Source: Panorpa germanica (taxonomy: Eukaryota > Arthropoda > Insecta > Mecoptera > Panorpidae). From it: a stretch of DNA of 64,000 nt. The DNA lies in NCBI GenBank assembly GCA_963678705.1, contig OY783205.1, positions 2,170,001 through 2,234,000 on the forward strand, in the 5' to 3' direction. The notes beneath the pieces are model-generated. The model was not told the origin of the DNA. It saw nothing but the letters and a program-made list of their open reading frames with translations, and searched no databases. Positions 12,514-24,176 of this stretch are shown here, piece after piece; positions within the stretch are counted from its first letter, which is position 1, and the number at the start of each line of letters is the position of its first letter. Both the position numbers and the translations under genes were made by a program.

Positions 12514-15223
12514 TTATAATTCGTGAAAATCTTCTTTGATCATGTCCGCAGCTTTTTCTCCAATCATAATACAAGCTGCATTCGTGTTTCCGCTAACGAT
12601 TTCAGGCATAATGCTGGCGTCGGCAACCCTCAATCCTTTCACGCCGTGCACCTTGAGTCTATGACTAACAACTGCCGTCTTATCTGTACGAGGCCCCATC
12701 TTCACAGTCCCTGTAAGGTGATACCCACTTTTTCCCAGACTTCTTAAATAACAGAGCCAGTATTTATCTGAAGGGAATTCCAACTCGTTGCACCGGTGCA
12801 GCACTGGTTTAAACAGTTTAGCACCCACCTTCCTCATTGCCGATGTCTTCACCAATTTCTCCACAAACTTAGCAGATTGTAGCATTACGTCAATATCTCT
12901 CTGACTTTTAAGATAATTCTGTATGATTATCGGCTTCTGTAAGGGGTCTGCACTACGAAGTCTCACTTCTCCAGCTGATTGGGGCTTCAACAAAACCGAA
13001 GTTATACCCAAAATGCTTGATTTTTTATTCAATGCTTCGATGCTCTTCATAAAATCTTCTAAATAGCTTTGAGACAATATAATATTGTTTCTTAAGCCAA
13101 TATCATTCCTTTTGTGAAAGAAAGTTAATAATTGTATGTCGGGATATGTTTCCGTTTTGTTCATGACATTTACGAGCCCCATAACATCCCACTCTCCTGC
13201 CAGCGGTCCAGTCCTGTGCATAAGATAGTTATACAAGGAATCCGTGTAATCACTTTGAACAAACTTGGAAGTATCATTCGGGAGCTCGATTATAGTAGAT
13301 ATAATCAAATGATCTATTAGATGTGAGCCAACAGGTAAATCTGCAATTAAAGGGATTTTAAACTTTTGCAATTGCTTCGCAGGTCCTATTCCAGACAGCA
13401 TCAAAAGCTGAGGAGACTTTATAGCTCCTGCAGAAACTATAACTTCCCTAGAGGCATTGACGCTGATGGTTTCACCATCGCTGTTTATATATTCTACTCC
13501 AGTAGCTTGCTTTTGAACTTTGTCAATTAGAACTTTACTAACTAAAGCGTTTTTAACGATGAATAAATTGTCTTTCATTTCCTTGAGGAATGCTGTAGCT
13601 GGACTGGATCTTTCACCATTACCCAAATTGGCATGATTTCGAAAAAAACCGATAGTGTCTTTACCATTGAAATCTGTTTTAAAATCATATCCCAGTTCCA
13701 TCGCTGCATTAATGAGGGGACTACTCAAATTACCTCCAAAATAATTGATTGTCATTGGACCAGTTGTTCCGTGATATTTGCCTTTGTCACTTTCTAACAA
13801 TTCTTTGGCTTGTAAGTTTTCTGTCTTCTTAAAATACTCCAATACGTTGTCATATCCCCATCCGGTGTTTCCTTTTGCTTCCCATCTGTCATAATCTCTT
13901 CGATTCCCTCTGACATATGCCATGGCGTTGATAGACGAACATCCTCCCAGCATTTTTCCTTGGGGAATGTAAGGTCTGCCGTTTATCGCTTCGAAGCTGT
14001 GCGTTGTGCTTGGCTCTGCATAGTGCTCCCAGTCATATTTGGTTTTTTGAAAGCTAGGATATGTGGCAGGGATCTGCAATATATTAATCAATCAAACTCA
14101 AGAAAGTGCGGTAGCTAAAGCAAATCTATCTTAGTGGCGTAACATAGCCACTTTTTGTAACACCAAGCCAGTTTTTTGAGTTTGTATTTTGAGTTTGTTC
14201 GTGACTGACTCCAATTGTGAGTATATTTTACTTACTACAGTGAACAAAGGAGGGTCACCTCCTGCTTCTATTAGTAGTACGTTGATGTTTGGGTCTTCGC
14301 TAAGTCTGCCGGCAATGGTGGCACCTGCAGATCCGGCACCGACGATTATGTAGTCAAATCTCTTTGATTCTAAACAAAATAGATATAAATTAAAAATTAA
14401 TACATTTCATTACTCATATTGACTTATTGGTTGAAATTTTATTTGAAGTTATTACATTGTATTTTTCTTGTGATACAAATGATATTATTTTTATTGTACT
14501 ACACTTTGATTGTTGTCGTTTTCTACTAACACTTTCTTAGTCCGCGACTAAAATTTATAATTATTACTTCGTCGTGATGACACCAACAGCAATATTTTTG
14601 TACACTCATTGACAACTGCTTAACATTATTATATTAATTGTTTCTTTTAATTTAAGTTCTCTAACGTCGACCTATTTCTAATACTGAATTCTATCACCGA
14701 CGACCTCCTGCTATCATGATCGGTATCCGAGTTTCATATATGTACGACACAGTTGATTATGTATGTACATAATCAATTTATCAACAACCAAACACAAAAA
14801 ATATAAAACTGTTTCGGTGATCAAAGTCGAAGACACAGAAGTATCAAACATCAATACTCTCGCCCACTGTGTCGTCATAATTCAAGATAACAATCAGTAT
14901 AATTAAACAAACAAAATTATTTCAACTTGCAATTCTCTTTTCTTTCTTAGTTCTTTTTAATACAAGTATTTAGTATAGTACATTTTACTTTTATTACATC
15001 AAGAAAGTATTTCATCTCCAAAGAAGTTTAATAAAGCAAACAACTGTTAATCTAAATAGCATTCGCACTGACCTGTCAATATATTTGGTCCATAATCTTC
15101 CGGCCACACGTTTTGTCTAGTCAAGTTACACGTGGCCGCCACTAAAACTTGAAACAACGCAGAAAATATTTGGTTCGCTTCTAAGTAATTCGGACTGGGA
15201 CAAGATACCAGAAAGTCGTCCAT
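12514..15223 (-). CDS. GMC-2: GMC oxidoreductase (glucose dehydrogenase-like)
   Basis: Flavin-dependent alcohol/sugar dehydrogenase family, substrate unknown. Exons on the minus strand: 15073-15223, 14236-14369, 12514-14073, encoding 614 aa. Starts MDDFLVSC; an upstream in-frame ATG at 15247 exists but the 15223 start matches the paralogues. Exon 2 carries VGAGSAG (FAD loop). Exon 3 carries signature 1 ([13 protein letters not shown]), signature 2 ([15 protein letters not shown]), the active-site His in [11 protein letters not shown] and the partner Asn in SGNTNAAC. It is very close to GMC-3, including intron 1 and the upstream flank, so the pair is a recent duplication. A full-length LINE begins 667 bp upstream in the opposite direction and may lie close to the promoter. 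Frame intact. Confidence 0.9.
14640..14720 (-). repeat. Dispersed repeat, copy 3 (GMC-2 intron 1)
   Basis: ACGTCGACCTATTTCTAATACTGAATTCTATCACCGACG in two parts, the inverse of copies 1 and 2. It lies at the same place in intron 1 as the copy in GMC-3, so the two were inherited together in the gene duplication. Confidence 0.55.
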
Positions 15224-15889
15224 GTTGGTTCGTTGTACTATTGTCAATGTTGAATTTATTATACCATTTAGTTATTTAAAATGTAGGTTGGATAGTTTGG
15301 GAGATTGAACACTTGTTGTTGACTCTACTGATAGGAGTGTTCATTTATTTGCGTCTTTGAATATCATTAATAACTAATATGAAATACGAAAATTTCTTAT
15401 TTACTTTATTTAATAAACATTATCATTTAATTTTTTTATTTACTTTACTGTTTTTATACAAAATAAGTTACTTTACAATGAATTGCAACGACATGCTTGT
15501 TCTACGTATGTAAACCATGGTCTGCACGTTCAATGATTTTTTTTAATACAGCTTCTTGTATTTTATAAATTACAATATTTAACCTGTTCTGTGTCTAGTC
15601 TCTATAAGCATAGCAACTGGATTTTCCTGCGTCGATAGAACCGTCAGTACACATCTAGCTTTCCTCATCTCCTAAGTTTAGTTTTCCCTCGCACTGTTTC
15701 CACTTAAACCTAGCCGTTTTACAAAACCAACCAATACATGCACCTTACTTCGTTTAAGATATATATTATGTGTTATTATTTATTACACTAATTATTAATA
15801 TTATATAATATTGATATTTATTTGCACTTAAAACAATATGTACATATATAAACATTTGTAATACATAATGCATAATTTATAAATACGAA
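15224..15889 (-). promoter_or_regulatory. Upstream flank of GMC-2, shared with GMC-3
   Basis: About the first 240 bp (to ~15470) align by eye with 28581-28815 upstream of GMC-3. Shared stretches include GGGAGATTGAACACTTG, TTGTTGACTCTACTGATA and ATAAACATTATCA. This is where the promoter should be, but I cannot assign a TATA box with confidence. From ~15480 to the LINE there is nothing recognisable. Confidence 0.5.
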
Positions 15890-16095
15890 CAGTTTACATC
15901 GAGTCTTCTTGGTGAGCGCACGTATTTACAATAAACAAAACAATAAAATAAATAGTGATCTTTTTTTTTTGTAAATTATAATATTTTTTTTTTTCGTGAT
16001 TTATTTTTTTTTAAATTATAATTTATATTATTATTAAGTGTTATTAATAAGAAGTGAAGTAACTTCTATTTAATTATCACTGGTTAATTAACAAT

Positions 16096-17523
16096 ATGGA
16101 TATGGAGGTTGAACCTCCCGATAAAATTCCGATCAATAAAAACAACTCTGTGACTAACAAATCAATTCCTACAGATAAAACATCCAGTGATATAACAGAA
16201 AACTTAAATAACAATAGTGACAATGTTAAAAAAATATTTAATAATTTATACAACACAGAAACAAAATATGACTCGTATAAAGTAATGATAGTTAAAAATA
16301 ATAGTGATGGAAATACATTTTTTAGTTCTCTTAAATTAGCAGAAATAATATGTAAAATTAGCAATAAATCTAATATAATAGAAATTAAAAAAGTGGGAAG
16401 AAATAGAGTAATCGTTCAATGTGCTAATGCAGTACTAGCTAACGAAATTACCAAATCAACATTGCTGAAAAACAATGGGTATGAAGCGTTTATCCCATTT
16501 TACTGGTGCACAAAAGTTGCTATTATAAAAGGTGTTGATATTGAATATTCGGAAGATACAATTTTAAATAATATAGAGTGTCCACCTTTTAAAGTAACGA
16601 GAGTGCAAAGGTTAAATCGAAAACTAAGAGTTGACGGAGCTATTAAATATGAACCCAGTACAACAGTGAAATTATTCTTTGAAGGACTTGCTATTCCTGC
16701 TTATGTTTACATGTGGAGAGTGAGACGAGCATGTGAACCATTTGTACAACAGACGATACAATGTTATAATTGTTTTAAATTTGGACATGCAGCCACAAAA
16801 TGTAGAGCAAAAGTAGCAAAATGTAAATTCTGCGGAAGTGAAGATCATTTACGTACTGCATGCACATCTCCTAATCCGACATGCATAAATTGTAAACTTA
16901 ACCACGAGGCTACAGACAATGAATGTCCTGAAAAAAAAAGACAAATCAAGATAAAAGATCTCATGGCCCAACACAATCTCAGTTTTTATGAAGCAAAATT
17001 AGAATTAACAGAAAAAAATACAGACTATTTATACTCAGTAAGAACTCAAAACTCTTTTGAAGCTCTAAACTACAATGAGACTTTTCCCAATATCACTAAT
17101 AAATACAATAGTATCAACATAATTCCAACATACAAACCAAACCCTTTAACCAGAAGAACTAATACCAGAGTGAATAAATCAAATACAGGTAACTCGTTAC
17201 AAAGATCTTACAGTCAACCACAACCTACGACATCCACTAAAGAACCAATTCCAAAAAGAAGAAGAGAAGAAAAGAAACCTAACAATGAAGAAAGCGACAC
17301 ATACCTTAAGATAACTAATCAAGGAAAAAACAGAAAGCAAATCAACCAAGAGACACCTGATATTACAATGGAAAACAATGATAATGATACCTGCTATACA
17401 TCAATATATAATAAAAATAATGATGACAAAATTAAAAATACAAACAAAGACCCAAATATTACATCCCAATCCCTTAGAAGCTACAAGAAACAAATATCTA
17501 GTGTACAATGGCCAAACTCGTAA
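16096..17523 (+). CDS. LINE ORF1: Gag-like RNA-binding protein with three CCHC knuckles
   Basis: 475 aa. The N-terminal third is polar and Asn/Lys-rich. Three zinc knuckles follow at about residues 222-275: CYNCFKFGHAATKC, CKFCGSEDHLRTAC and CINCKLNHEATDNEC. The C-terminal ~180 residues are Asn/Lys/Thr-rich and look disordered. ORF1 proteins of this type coat the LINE RNA and form the RNP with ORF2. The start at 16096 is followed at once by a second Met (MDMEVEPPDK), which is the natural N-terminus. An overlapping frame at 17378-17614 is a shadow. Confidence 0.88.
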   Translation: MDMEVEPPDKIPINKNNSVTNKSIPTDKTSSDITENLNNNSDNVKKIFNNLYNTETKYDSYKVMIVKNNSDGNTFFSSLKLAEIICKISNKSNIIEIKKVGRNRVIVQCANAVLANEITKSTLLKNNGYEAFIPFYWCTKVAIIKGVDIEYSEDTILNNIECPPFKVTRVQRLNRKLRVDGAIKYEPSTTVKLFFEGLAIPAYVYMWRVRRACEPFVQQTIQCYNCFKFGHAATKCRAKVAKCKFCGSEDHLRTACTSPNPTCINCKLNHEATDNECPEKKRQIKIKDLMAQHNLSFYEAKLELTEKNTDYLYSVRTQNSFEALNYNETFPNITNKYNSINIIPTYKPNPLTRRTNTRVNKSNTGNSLQRSYSQPQPTTSTKEPIPKRRREEKKPNNEESDTYLKITNQGKNRKQINQETPDITMENNDNDTCYTSIYNKNNDDKIKNTNKDPNITSQSLRSYKKQISSVQWPNS

Positions 17524-17729
17524 GAAAACATCGATATATAAATTAAGTTTATTTTTTAAAAAATCTATTCACATCACTAAACCTAATCGTTTAATAAATT
17601 TACTAAAATATTAAATCAACAATAATTATATAAACGGAGAGAAAAAAAAATAAAATAAAATATATAAATAAATCTAACAACAAGACCAAGGACAGATATA
17701 AAAATCAATAATTAATTAAAACAGTTAAA

Positions 17730-20700
17730 ATGATAAATTTTATTCAATGGAATTGCAGAGGAGTCAGATATATTAAAGAGGAACTACAACATATGTTACA
17801 GAAGCATAACATACATATATGCATACTATCAGAAACGTTTTTAACAAAAAATATCAATTTCAACATCAAAGGTTATTTTATTGAAAGAGAAGATAGGATA
17901 CAGAATACAAACTATAATCCCCACGGGGGTGTTGCTATCTTGATTCATAAATCTATAAAATATAAACGAGTAATGCTAAATAACCCATTTAATTCGGTCG
18001 AAATAGTTGGAATAATTTTAACACATAACGAAACTGATGTAATATGTATTTTATCAATCTATGCTAAACCGAATCATAAACTATCTAATTCTAATTGGTC
18101 ACAGATAAAACAACAAATAGATGTTCCTGTTATACTTGCTGGAGATTTTAACGCGACTAATCTTGCTTGGGATATAAATTGTCCAGGTAGTCAGTATGAA
18201 GGTAACGAATTGTTAGATTTCATAGAAAACGAAAATCTAAATATTATCAACGATGATAAACCAACTAGAGTAAGCAATCTCAGTACAAGGGACAGTATAT
18301 TGGATCTCACATTGGTATCAATGACGTTAACACAACAAATTACTTCGTGGCAAGTTCTTGCAGATAGCTTAGGTAGTGATCACTACCCAATTTTTTTCTG
18401 TTTGAATGACTATAATAAAGACCGTTACCGTACATCTGAATATTTAACGAGGAGAAATTTCCGAAAAGCAGATTGGGAGAAATATAGCCTTGAAATAGAA
18501 AGCAGAATTTCAAACCTTAGCACAAATGGAATCACAAGTAATCCCCAAGATGTTGAAAACAAATACAACCAATTTAGAGATGTTATTAATAATTCGGCAG
18601 ACATACATATCCCATCTACCAGATTGTATAATATAACTCCTAATAAAATAAAACCGTCTTGGTGGGACACAGAGTGCAATAAAATGATAGCTCAAAGAAA
18701 ATTAGCACTAACTATTTTTAATAAAAACATGACAATGGCGAATTATTTAAATTATAAAAAACATCAAGCTAAAACCAGACGATATTTTAGAGCCAGGAAA
18801 AAAATAGAATGGCAAAATTTCTGCGAGAATTTAAACCCAAACACAACAACCAACATTGTCTGGAATAATATAAGAAAAATTAACAATAAAAGCTATAGTA
18901 CTAAAAGGATAAGTGATAATGAAAATTTAATAGAAGAATTCATTAAAAAAAAATTTCCACAGAACAACAATTTAAATATTACTACCACCACCATCGTAAA
19001 AGATAATTTTCTAGATAATAACATAAATAAAAATGAAGTAAAATTCGCGTTAAATCATAATAAAAACAGTAGCACAGGATTTGATAGATTAAATTACAAA
19101 ATGATACAAAACTTACCTGACAATGCAATAAATCATCTTACACAAATATACAATCTGTCATTAAACACTGCTGATATACCATTAGACTGGAAAAAACATA
19201 TCGTTGTTCCTATATTAAAAACAGGAAAAGATCCAAACAAAGAAGAATCATTCAGACCAATTACTTTACTATCATGTATGGGCAAAACTATGGAATCCAT
19301 CATCAAAAACAGACTGGAGTGGTATCTCGAACATCATAAAAGATTACCTGAGTTACAATTTGCGTTTAGAAAAACAAGAAGTACACAGCATAACTTAAAC
19401 ATATTGAATATCGATATTCAAAGAACATACAGTAAAAATCATTATATGATAGCTGCTTTCATTGACATTGAAGCTGCTTATGACAATGTTAATCTAAAAA
19501 TATTAAAAGAAAAAGTAGAAAACATAGGTATATCTTCCAAAATATCCAACTGGATTATAAACTACTTCCAAAATAGAGAAATAACAGTTAGATACAATAA
19601 TAAGTTAACTGGTCCTATACTATGTAATCACGGAATTCCACAAGGCTCAATCTTATCTCCCTTATTATTCAACATATACACAGAAAAGTTAACAACATTA
19701 TCAGATAACAACACAACAGTACTGATGTATGCAGATGACATGGTTATTTATAGTATGGGCCATACACAAGATATAGCTCAAAACAGATTACAATCGAAAT
19801 TAAGAAAACTAGATATTTTACTAAAGGAAATCAAATTAAATATATCGTCAGAAAAAAGTAAAATAGTTATATTTACAAGGCATAGAATAAACTGCAGTCC
19901 AAAAATAACCATCAGAAATAAAAATATAACTGTTAGTTCAAATACCAAATTTCTGGGTATATTCTTTGATACGAAAAGCACTTGGGCGAAAGAAATTGCA
20001 CATATTATTAACAAATGTCAAAAAGGCTTAAATTTGATGCGATGTATAGCAGGATACAAATGGGGCGCACACCCAACAACCTTAATAAAAATATATAAAG
20101 CTATTGTTAGACCGCATATTGACTATTCTAGTACTATGATCTGCACCGCAAATAACTCAAGATTAAAAAAAATTGAAATTATACAAAACAAATGTTTAAG
20201 AATAATATTAGGTGCAATGGTTTCAACACCAATCCAAATCCTCAACTATCAAACTAATATTCCTCCGGTAAATATCAGAATACAACAAATATCAGACAGT
20301 TTCTTTTGTAAAAACAGACATAACTCATGTGGCCCCTTAAATACAAGATTATCTAAACTATATGTTCTTTATAATAAACCATATTGGACAACTCATAAAA
20401 AACCGGCACTTTTAACTAGTTTTGATAGATATAATAACTTGAACTTAGAGGTACACAACATTATACCTTTTTTCAAATTTCCATTAGAAATAAGCATGAC
20501 AACAATACATACAGAAATAAATTTGTTCAAGAAGAATGACAGTAAGGAAATAACTTATCAAAAATATATGGAATATATAACAAAAGATGATATAAACTGG
20601 AGTATATGGTTTACCGATGGTTCATTCGAAAAAAACTCTAAAACTGGAGGAATTGGCATTTTCAATTATAATACAGATCAACAGTACAAATACAAACTTA

Positions 20701-21458
20701 ACAACATCACAAATTCTTATAATACAGAAATAACAGCAATTATGAAATTACTAGAAATAATACAAAAAACTGACAATAAAAATATATTAATCTTCACAGA
20801 TTCTCGTAGTGTTTGTGTATCTTTAAATAACAATAAATTCAAAAACAATAATAATAACAAAATATGTTCAATTAAAGAATATCTTTTAAAAATGGAAAAA
20901 AATGATATCAATGTTAAACTTATTTGGATTCCTGGACATGTAGGCATAAAAGGAAACGAAATGGCTGACAAACTGGCCAAAGAAGCTTGTGTAGATGGGG
21001 AAATAATCGAAATAAATTGGTCAATAAATGATTCCAAAAAAATAATTAAAGAAAATTGTATGGCAGAATGGCAGAATATATATAATGAGAAAAGTCAAAG
21101 TACTGGAAAATTTTTTTTTGCAGCGAATCAAAAAATTCCAACTACCACATGGTTTAATAAAAATCATTCACGGAGATATATTTCAACAAATTGTCGAATG
21201 AAATCTGGGCATTCTAGATGTCCAGCTCATCTATACAAAATAAATATAAAAGACACACCAAATTGTAGATGTGGAGAAGAAGGGTCTTTGGACCATATAA
21301 TTCTAGGGTGTCATCTTTTAACATCAAAAATTGATAGACTTTTAAATGATTTATGTAATGTAACACAGTTCCCAGTCAATATGTCCTGTTTAATGACAAG
21401 TGAAGCAACGGCGGAAATATTAACAAACTTTGTGATAGAAAATAATATAGAAGTGTAA
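17730..21458 (+). CDS. LINE ORF2: endonuclease, reverse transcriptase, RNase H
   Basis: 1242 aa, uninterrupted. The apurinic-type endonuclease spans about residues 1-220: QWNCRG near 6, SETF, GDFNATNLAWD near 137 and SDHYP near 210. The reverse transcriptase spans about 480-770: FRPITLLSCMGK, AAFIDIEAAYDNV, HGIPQGSILSPLLFN and the catalytic YADD near 666. RNase H spans about 950-1085 with all four acidic positions visible: WFTDGSFE, TEITAIMKL, IFTDSRS and the Asp of HVGIKGNEMADKLA. A C-terminal CRCGEEGSLDHIILGC finger is near 1180. The enzyme nicks target DNA and primes cDNA on it. The stop is followed by a short 3' UTR and tail. Nothing looks broken. Confidence 0.93.
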   Translation: MINFIQWNCRGVRYIKEELQHMLQKHNIHICILSETFLTKNINFNIKGYFIEREDRIQNTNYNPHGGVAILIHKSIKYKRVMLNNPFNSVEIVGIILTHNETDVICILSIYAKPNHKLSNSNWSQIKQQIDVPVILAGDFNATNLAWDINCPGSQYEGNELLDFIENENLNIINDDKPTRVSNLSTRDSILDLTLVSMTLTQQITSWQVLADSLGSDHYPIFFCLNDYNKDRYRTSEYLTRRNFRKADWEKYSLEIESRISNLSTNGITSNPQDVENKYNQFRDVINNSADIHIPSTRLYNITPNKIKPSWWDTECNKMIAQRKLALTIFNKNMTMANYLNYKKHQAKTRRYFRARKKIEWQNFCENLNPNTTTNIVWNNIRKINNKSYSTKRISDNENLIEEFIKKKFPQNNNLNITTTTIVKDNFLDNNINKNEVKFALNHNKNSSTGFDRLNYKMIQNLPDNAINHLTQIYNLSLNTADIPLDWKKHIVVPILKTGKDPNKEESFRPITLLSCMGKTMESIIKNRLEWYLEHHKRLPELQFAFRKTRSTQHNLNILNIDIQRTYSKNHYMIAAFIDIEAAYDNVNLKILKEKVENIGISSKISNWIINYFQNREITVRYNNKLTGPILCNHGIPQGSILSPLLFNIYTEKLTTLSDNNTTVLMYADDMVIYSMGHTQDIAQNRLQSKLRKLDILLKEIKLNISSEKSKIVIFTRHRINCSPKITIRNKNITVSSNTKFLGIFFDTKSTWAKEIAHIINKCQKGLNLMRCIAGYKWGAHPTTLIKIYKAIVRPHIDYSSTMICTANNSRLKKIEIIQNKCLRIILGAMVSTPIQILNYQTNIPPVNIRIQQISDSFFCKNRHNSCGPLNTRLSKLYVLYNKPYWTTHKKPALLTSFDRYNNLNLEVHNIIPFFKFPLEISMTTIHTEINLFKKNDSKEITYQKYMEYITKDDINWSIWFTDGSFEKNSKTGGIGIFNYNTDQQYKYKLNNITNSYNTEITAIMKLLEIIQKTDNKNILIFTDSRSVCVSLNNNKFKNNNNNKICSIKEYLLKMEKNDINVKLIWIPGHVGIKGNEMADKLAKEACVDGEIIEINWSINDSKKIIKENCMAEWQNIYNEKSQSTGKFFFAANQKIPTTTWFNKNHSRRYISTNCRMKSGHSRCPAHLYKINIKDTPNCRCGEEGSLDHIILGCHLLTSKIDRLLNDLCNVTQFPVNMSCLMTSEATAEILTNFVIENNIEV

Positions 21459-21657
21459 TTTAAGTTAAAATATTTTATTTAGTATGTATTTAATTTTAAG
21501 TTTAATTTTTTAAAAGAATCAATTTGTTTTGTATTTATTAGAACAATTATAATTTATATGTAAGTTTTTATATAATTTTACAAATAAAAGCAATGGCAAG
21601 AAGGCTGAATAAGCCAAAGCCTAAATAAATAAAAAAAAAAAAATATATAAATACGAA

Positions 21658-21980
21658 AATGAGTATCTAAAATATAAAGATTAAATTATATTCATTGATA
21701 AAGTCAATATGGTTTTTGTTATAATTTGTGTATAAAATATATGAAATACAGTATGTAAATAACTTTCAATGTCACCAAAATATATAAGACAATGATATAA
21801 AACAAAACAATAACGACAGATCACTAGCATTTGTAGAAACATAAAATATCGAAGTAGTATTTTATCTTCAACACTTCCTCTAAAACATCACTCGATATTA
21901 ACTAATCCAAGTTTTTATGGAATCAATCCTTTCAAACATAATTAGCATCTTCTCCGCATTATTTTTTCTTATTTTTAAAA
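21658..21980. other. AT-rich spacer
   Basis: Between the LINE target duplication and the next transposon. No gene or repeat recognised. Confidence 0.5.
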
Positions 21981-22531
21981 AAGGTGGACCGATAGTTTCT
22001 TAACATTTGAGAAGTTCGCTGCTTCCGCGCGATGCTACAGAATGTTTTGCACCAGCGTTACAGAACTTCTCAGGCTACAAACAAAAAACTACAAGACGAG
22101 GGAACATGCCACACCTCTAAGACCTCCATAGCGGCATTTCGTGAATCCTTTGTACAAAAACTGATATCCAAAAGAGGTGATATTAACTGGCCACCCCGCA
22201 GCCCGGATTTATCCTAAATGGACTTTTTCCTTTGGGGATATCTTAGAAACAAAATTCACATCAGTAACTCGGAGTCTATTGAAGAATTAAAAGAAAACAT
22301 ATTCAACGAAATGCAAAACATTTACCCACCACTTGTTGGGCGGCCAAGCAGAATTTCCAGTCCAGGTTACAGGAGTGTACAAATAATCAAGATACACTCT
22401 TCATGATGTAATATTCAAGAAATGAAACCCTCATTTGTGTACTTTAAAATACAATAAACTGTTCTTGATTAGTACCGCTTGTTTATTTTTTATTGCCATT
22501 CAAAATGTAAAGTGACTATTGGTCCACCCTA
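21981..22531 (+). mobile_element. Decayed mariner-like DNA transposon with terminal repeats
   Basis: The ends GGTGGACCGATAGT (21983-21996) and ACTATTGGTCCACC (22515-22528) are inverted repeats with one mismatch. The internal reading frame (22032-22406) encodes the C-terminal DDE segment typical of this insect family: WPPRSPDLS then MDFFLWGYL then ELKENIFNEMQNI. A TAA at 22215-22217 stands where the family has Pro/Leu before DFFLWG. At ~550 bp the copy is internally deleted from the ~1.3 kb expected. Dead element. Confidence 0.7.
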
Positions 22532-22699
22532 TATCTGAACATGGCATCATTTTCGATGTTGACGATTATTCTGAAACTCATGTTCCAACTGTTGTGATGG
22601 ATATTGATTCGTTAGCATAGGTAAGCATAACTTTTATCTCAAGCTCATCTTTAAATCATTTAGGTTTTGATAGCTTTGAACGATCTCGCAGCTTTCTCA

Positions 22700-23990
<1,291 letters not shown>

Positions 23991-24176
23991 TATTAAATAT
24001 ATTATTAAATTATTTATTATTATTCAATTTTTTATTTATTTAATGACATATAACCGATTGATGTAAAACTTGCGCAAATACTGAAAACGTTTCGATAGGT
24101 AAAAAATATTACATTAAATAATACATAAACTAACTTATTGTATTTATAATGACACTTTAAAAAATAAGAATTTTTT

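Larger units (their letters stand above)
15890..21645 (+). mobile_element. Full-length non-LTR retrotransposon (LINE) with RNase H
   Basis: A 5.76-kb LINE flanked by a perfect 12-bp target duplication, TATAAATACGAA, at 15878-15889 and 21646-21657. It has a 5' UTR of ~206 nt, ORF1 (16096-17523), a 206-nt gap, ORF2 (17730-21458) and a 3' UTR ending in TAAATAAATAA plus poly-A. Just before the tail, GGCT, AGCC and GCCT can form a small hairpin. An apurinic endonuclease, a reverse transcriptase and a C-terminal RNase H place it in the I/LOA/jockey-like part of the tree. The exact clade needs a phylogeny. Both frames are open and the duplication is perfect, so insertion was recent and the copy may be competent. 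Confidence 0.93.
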
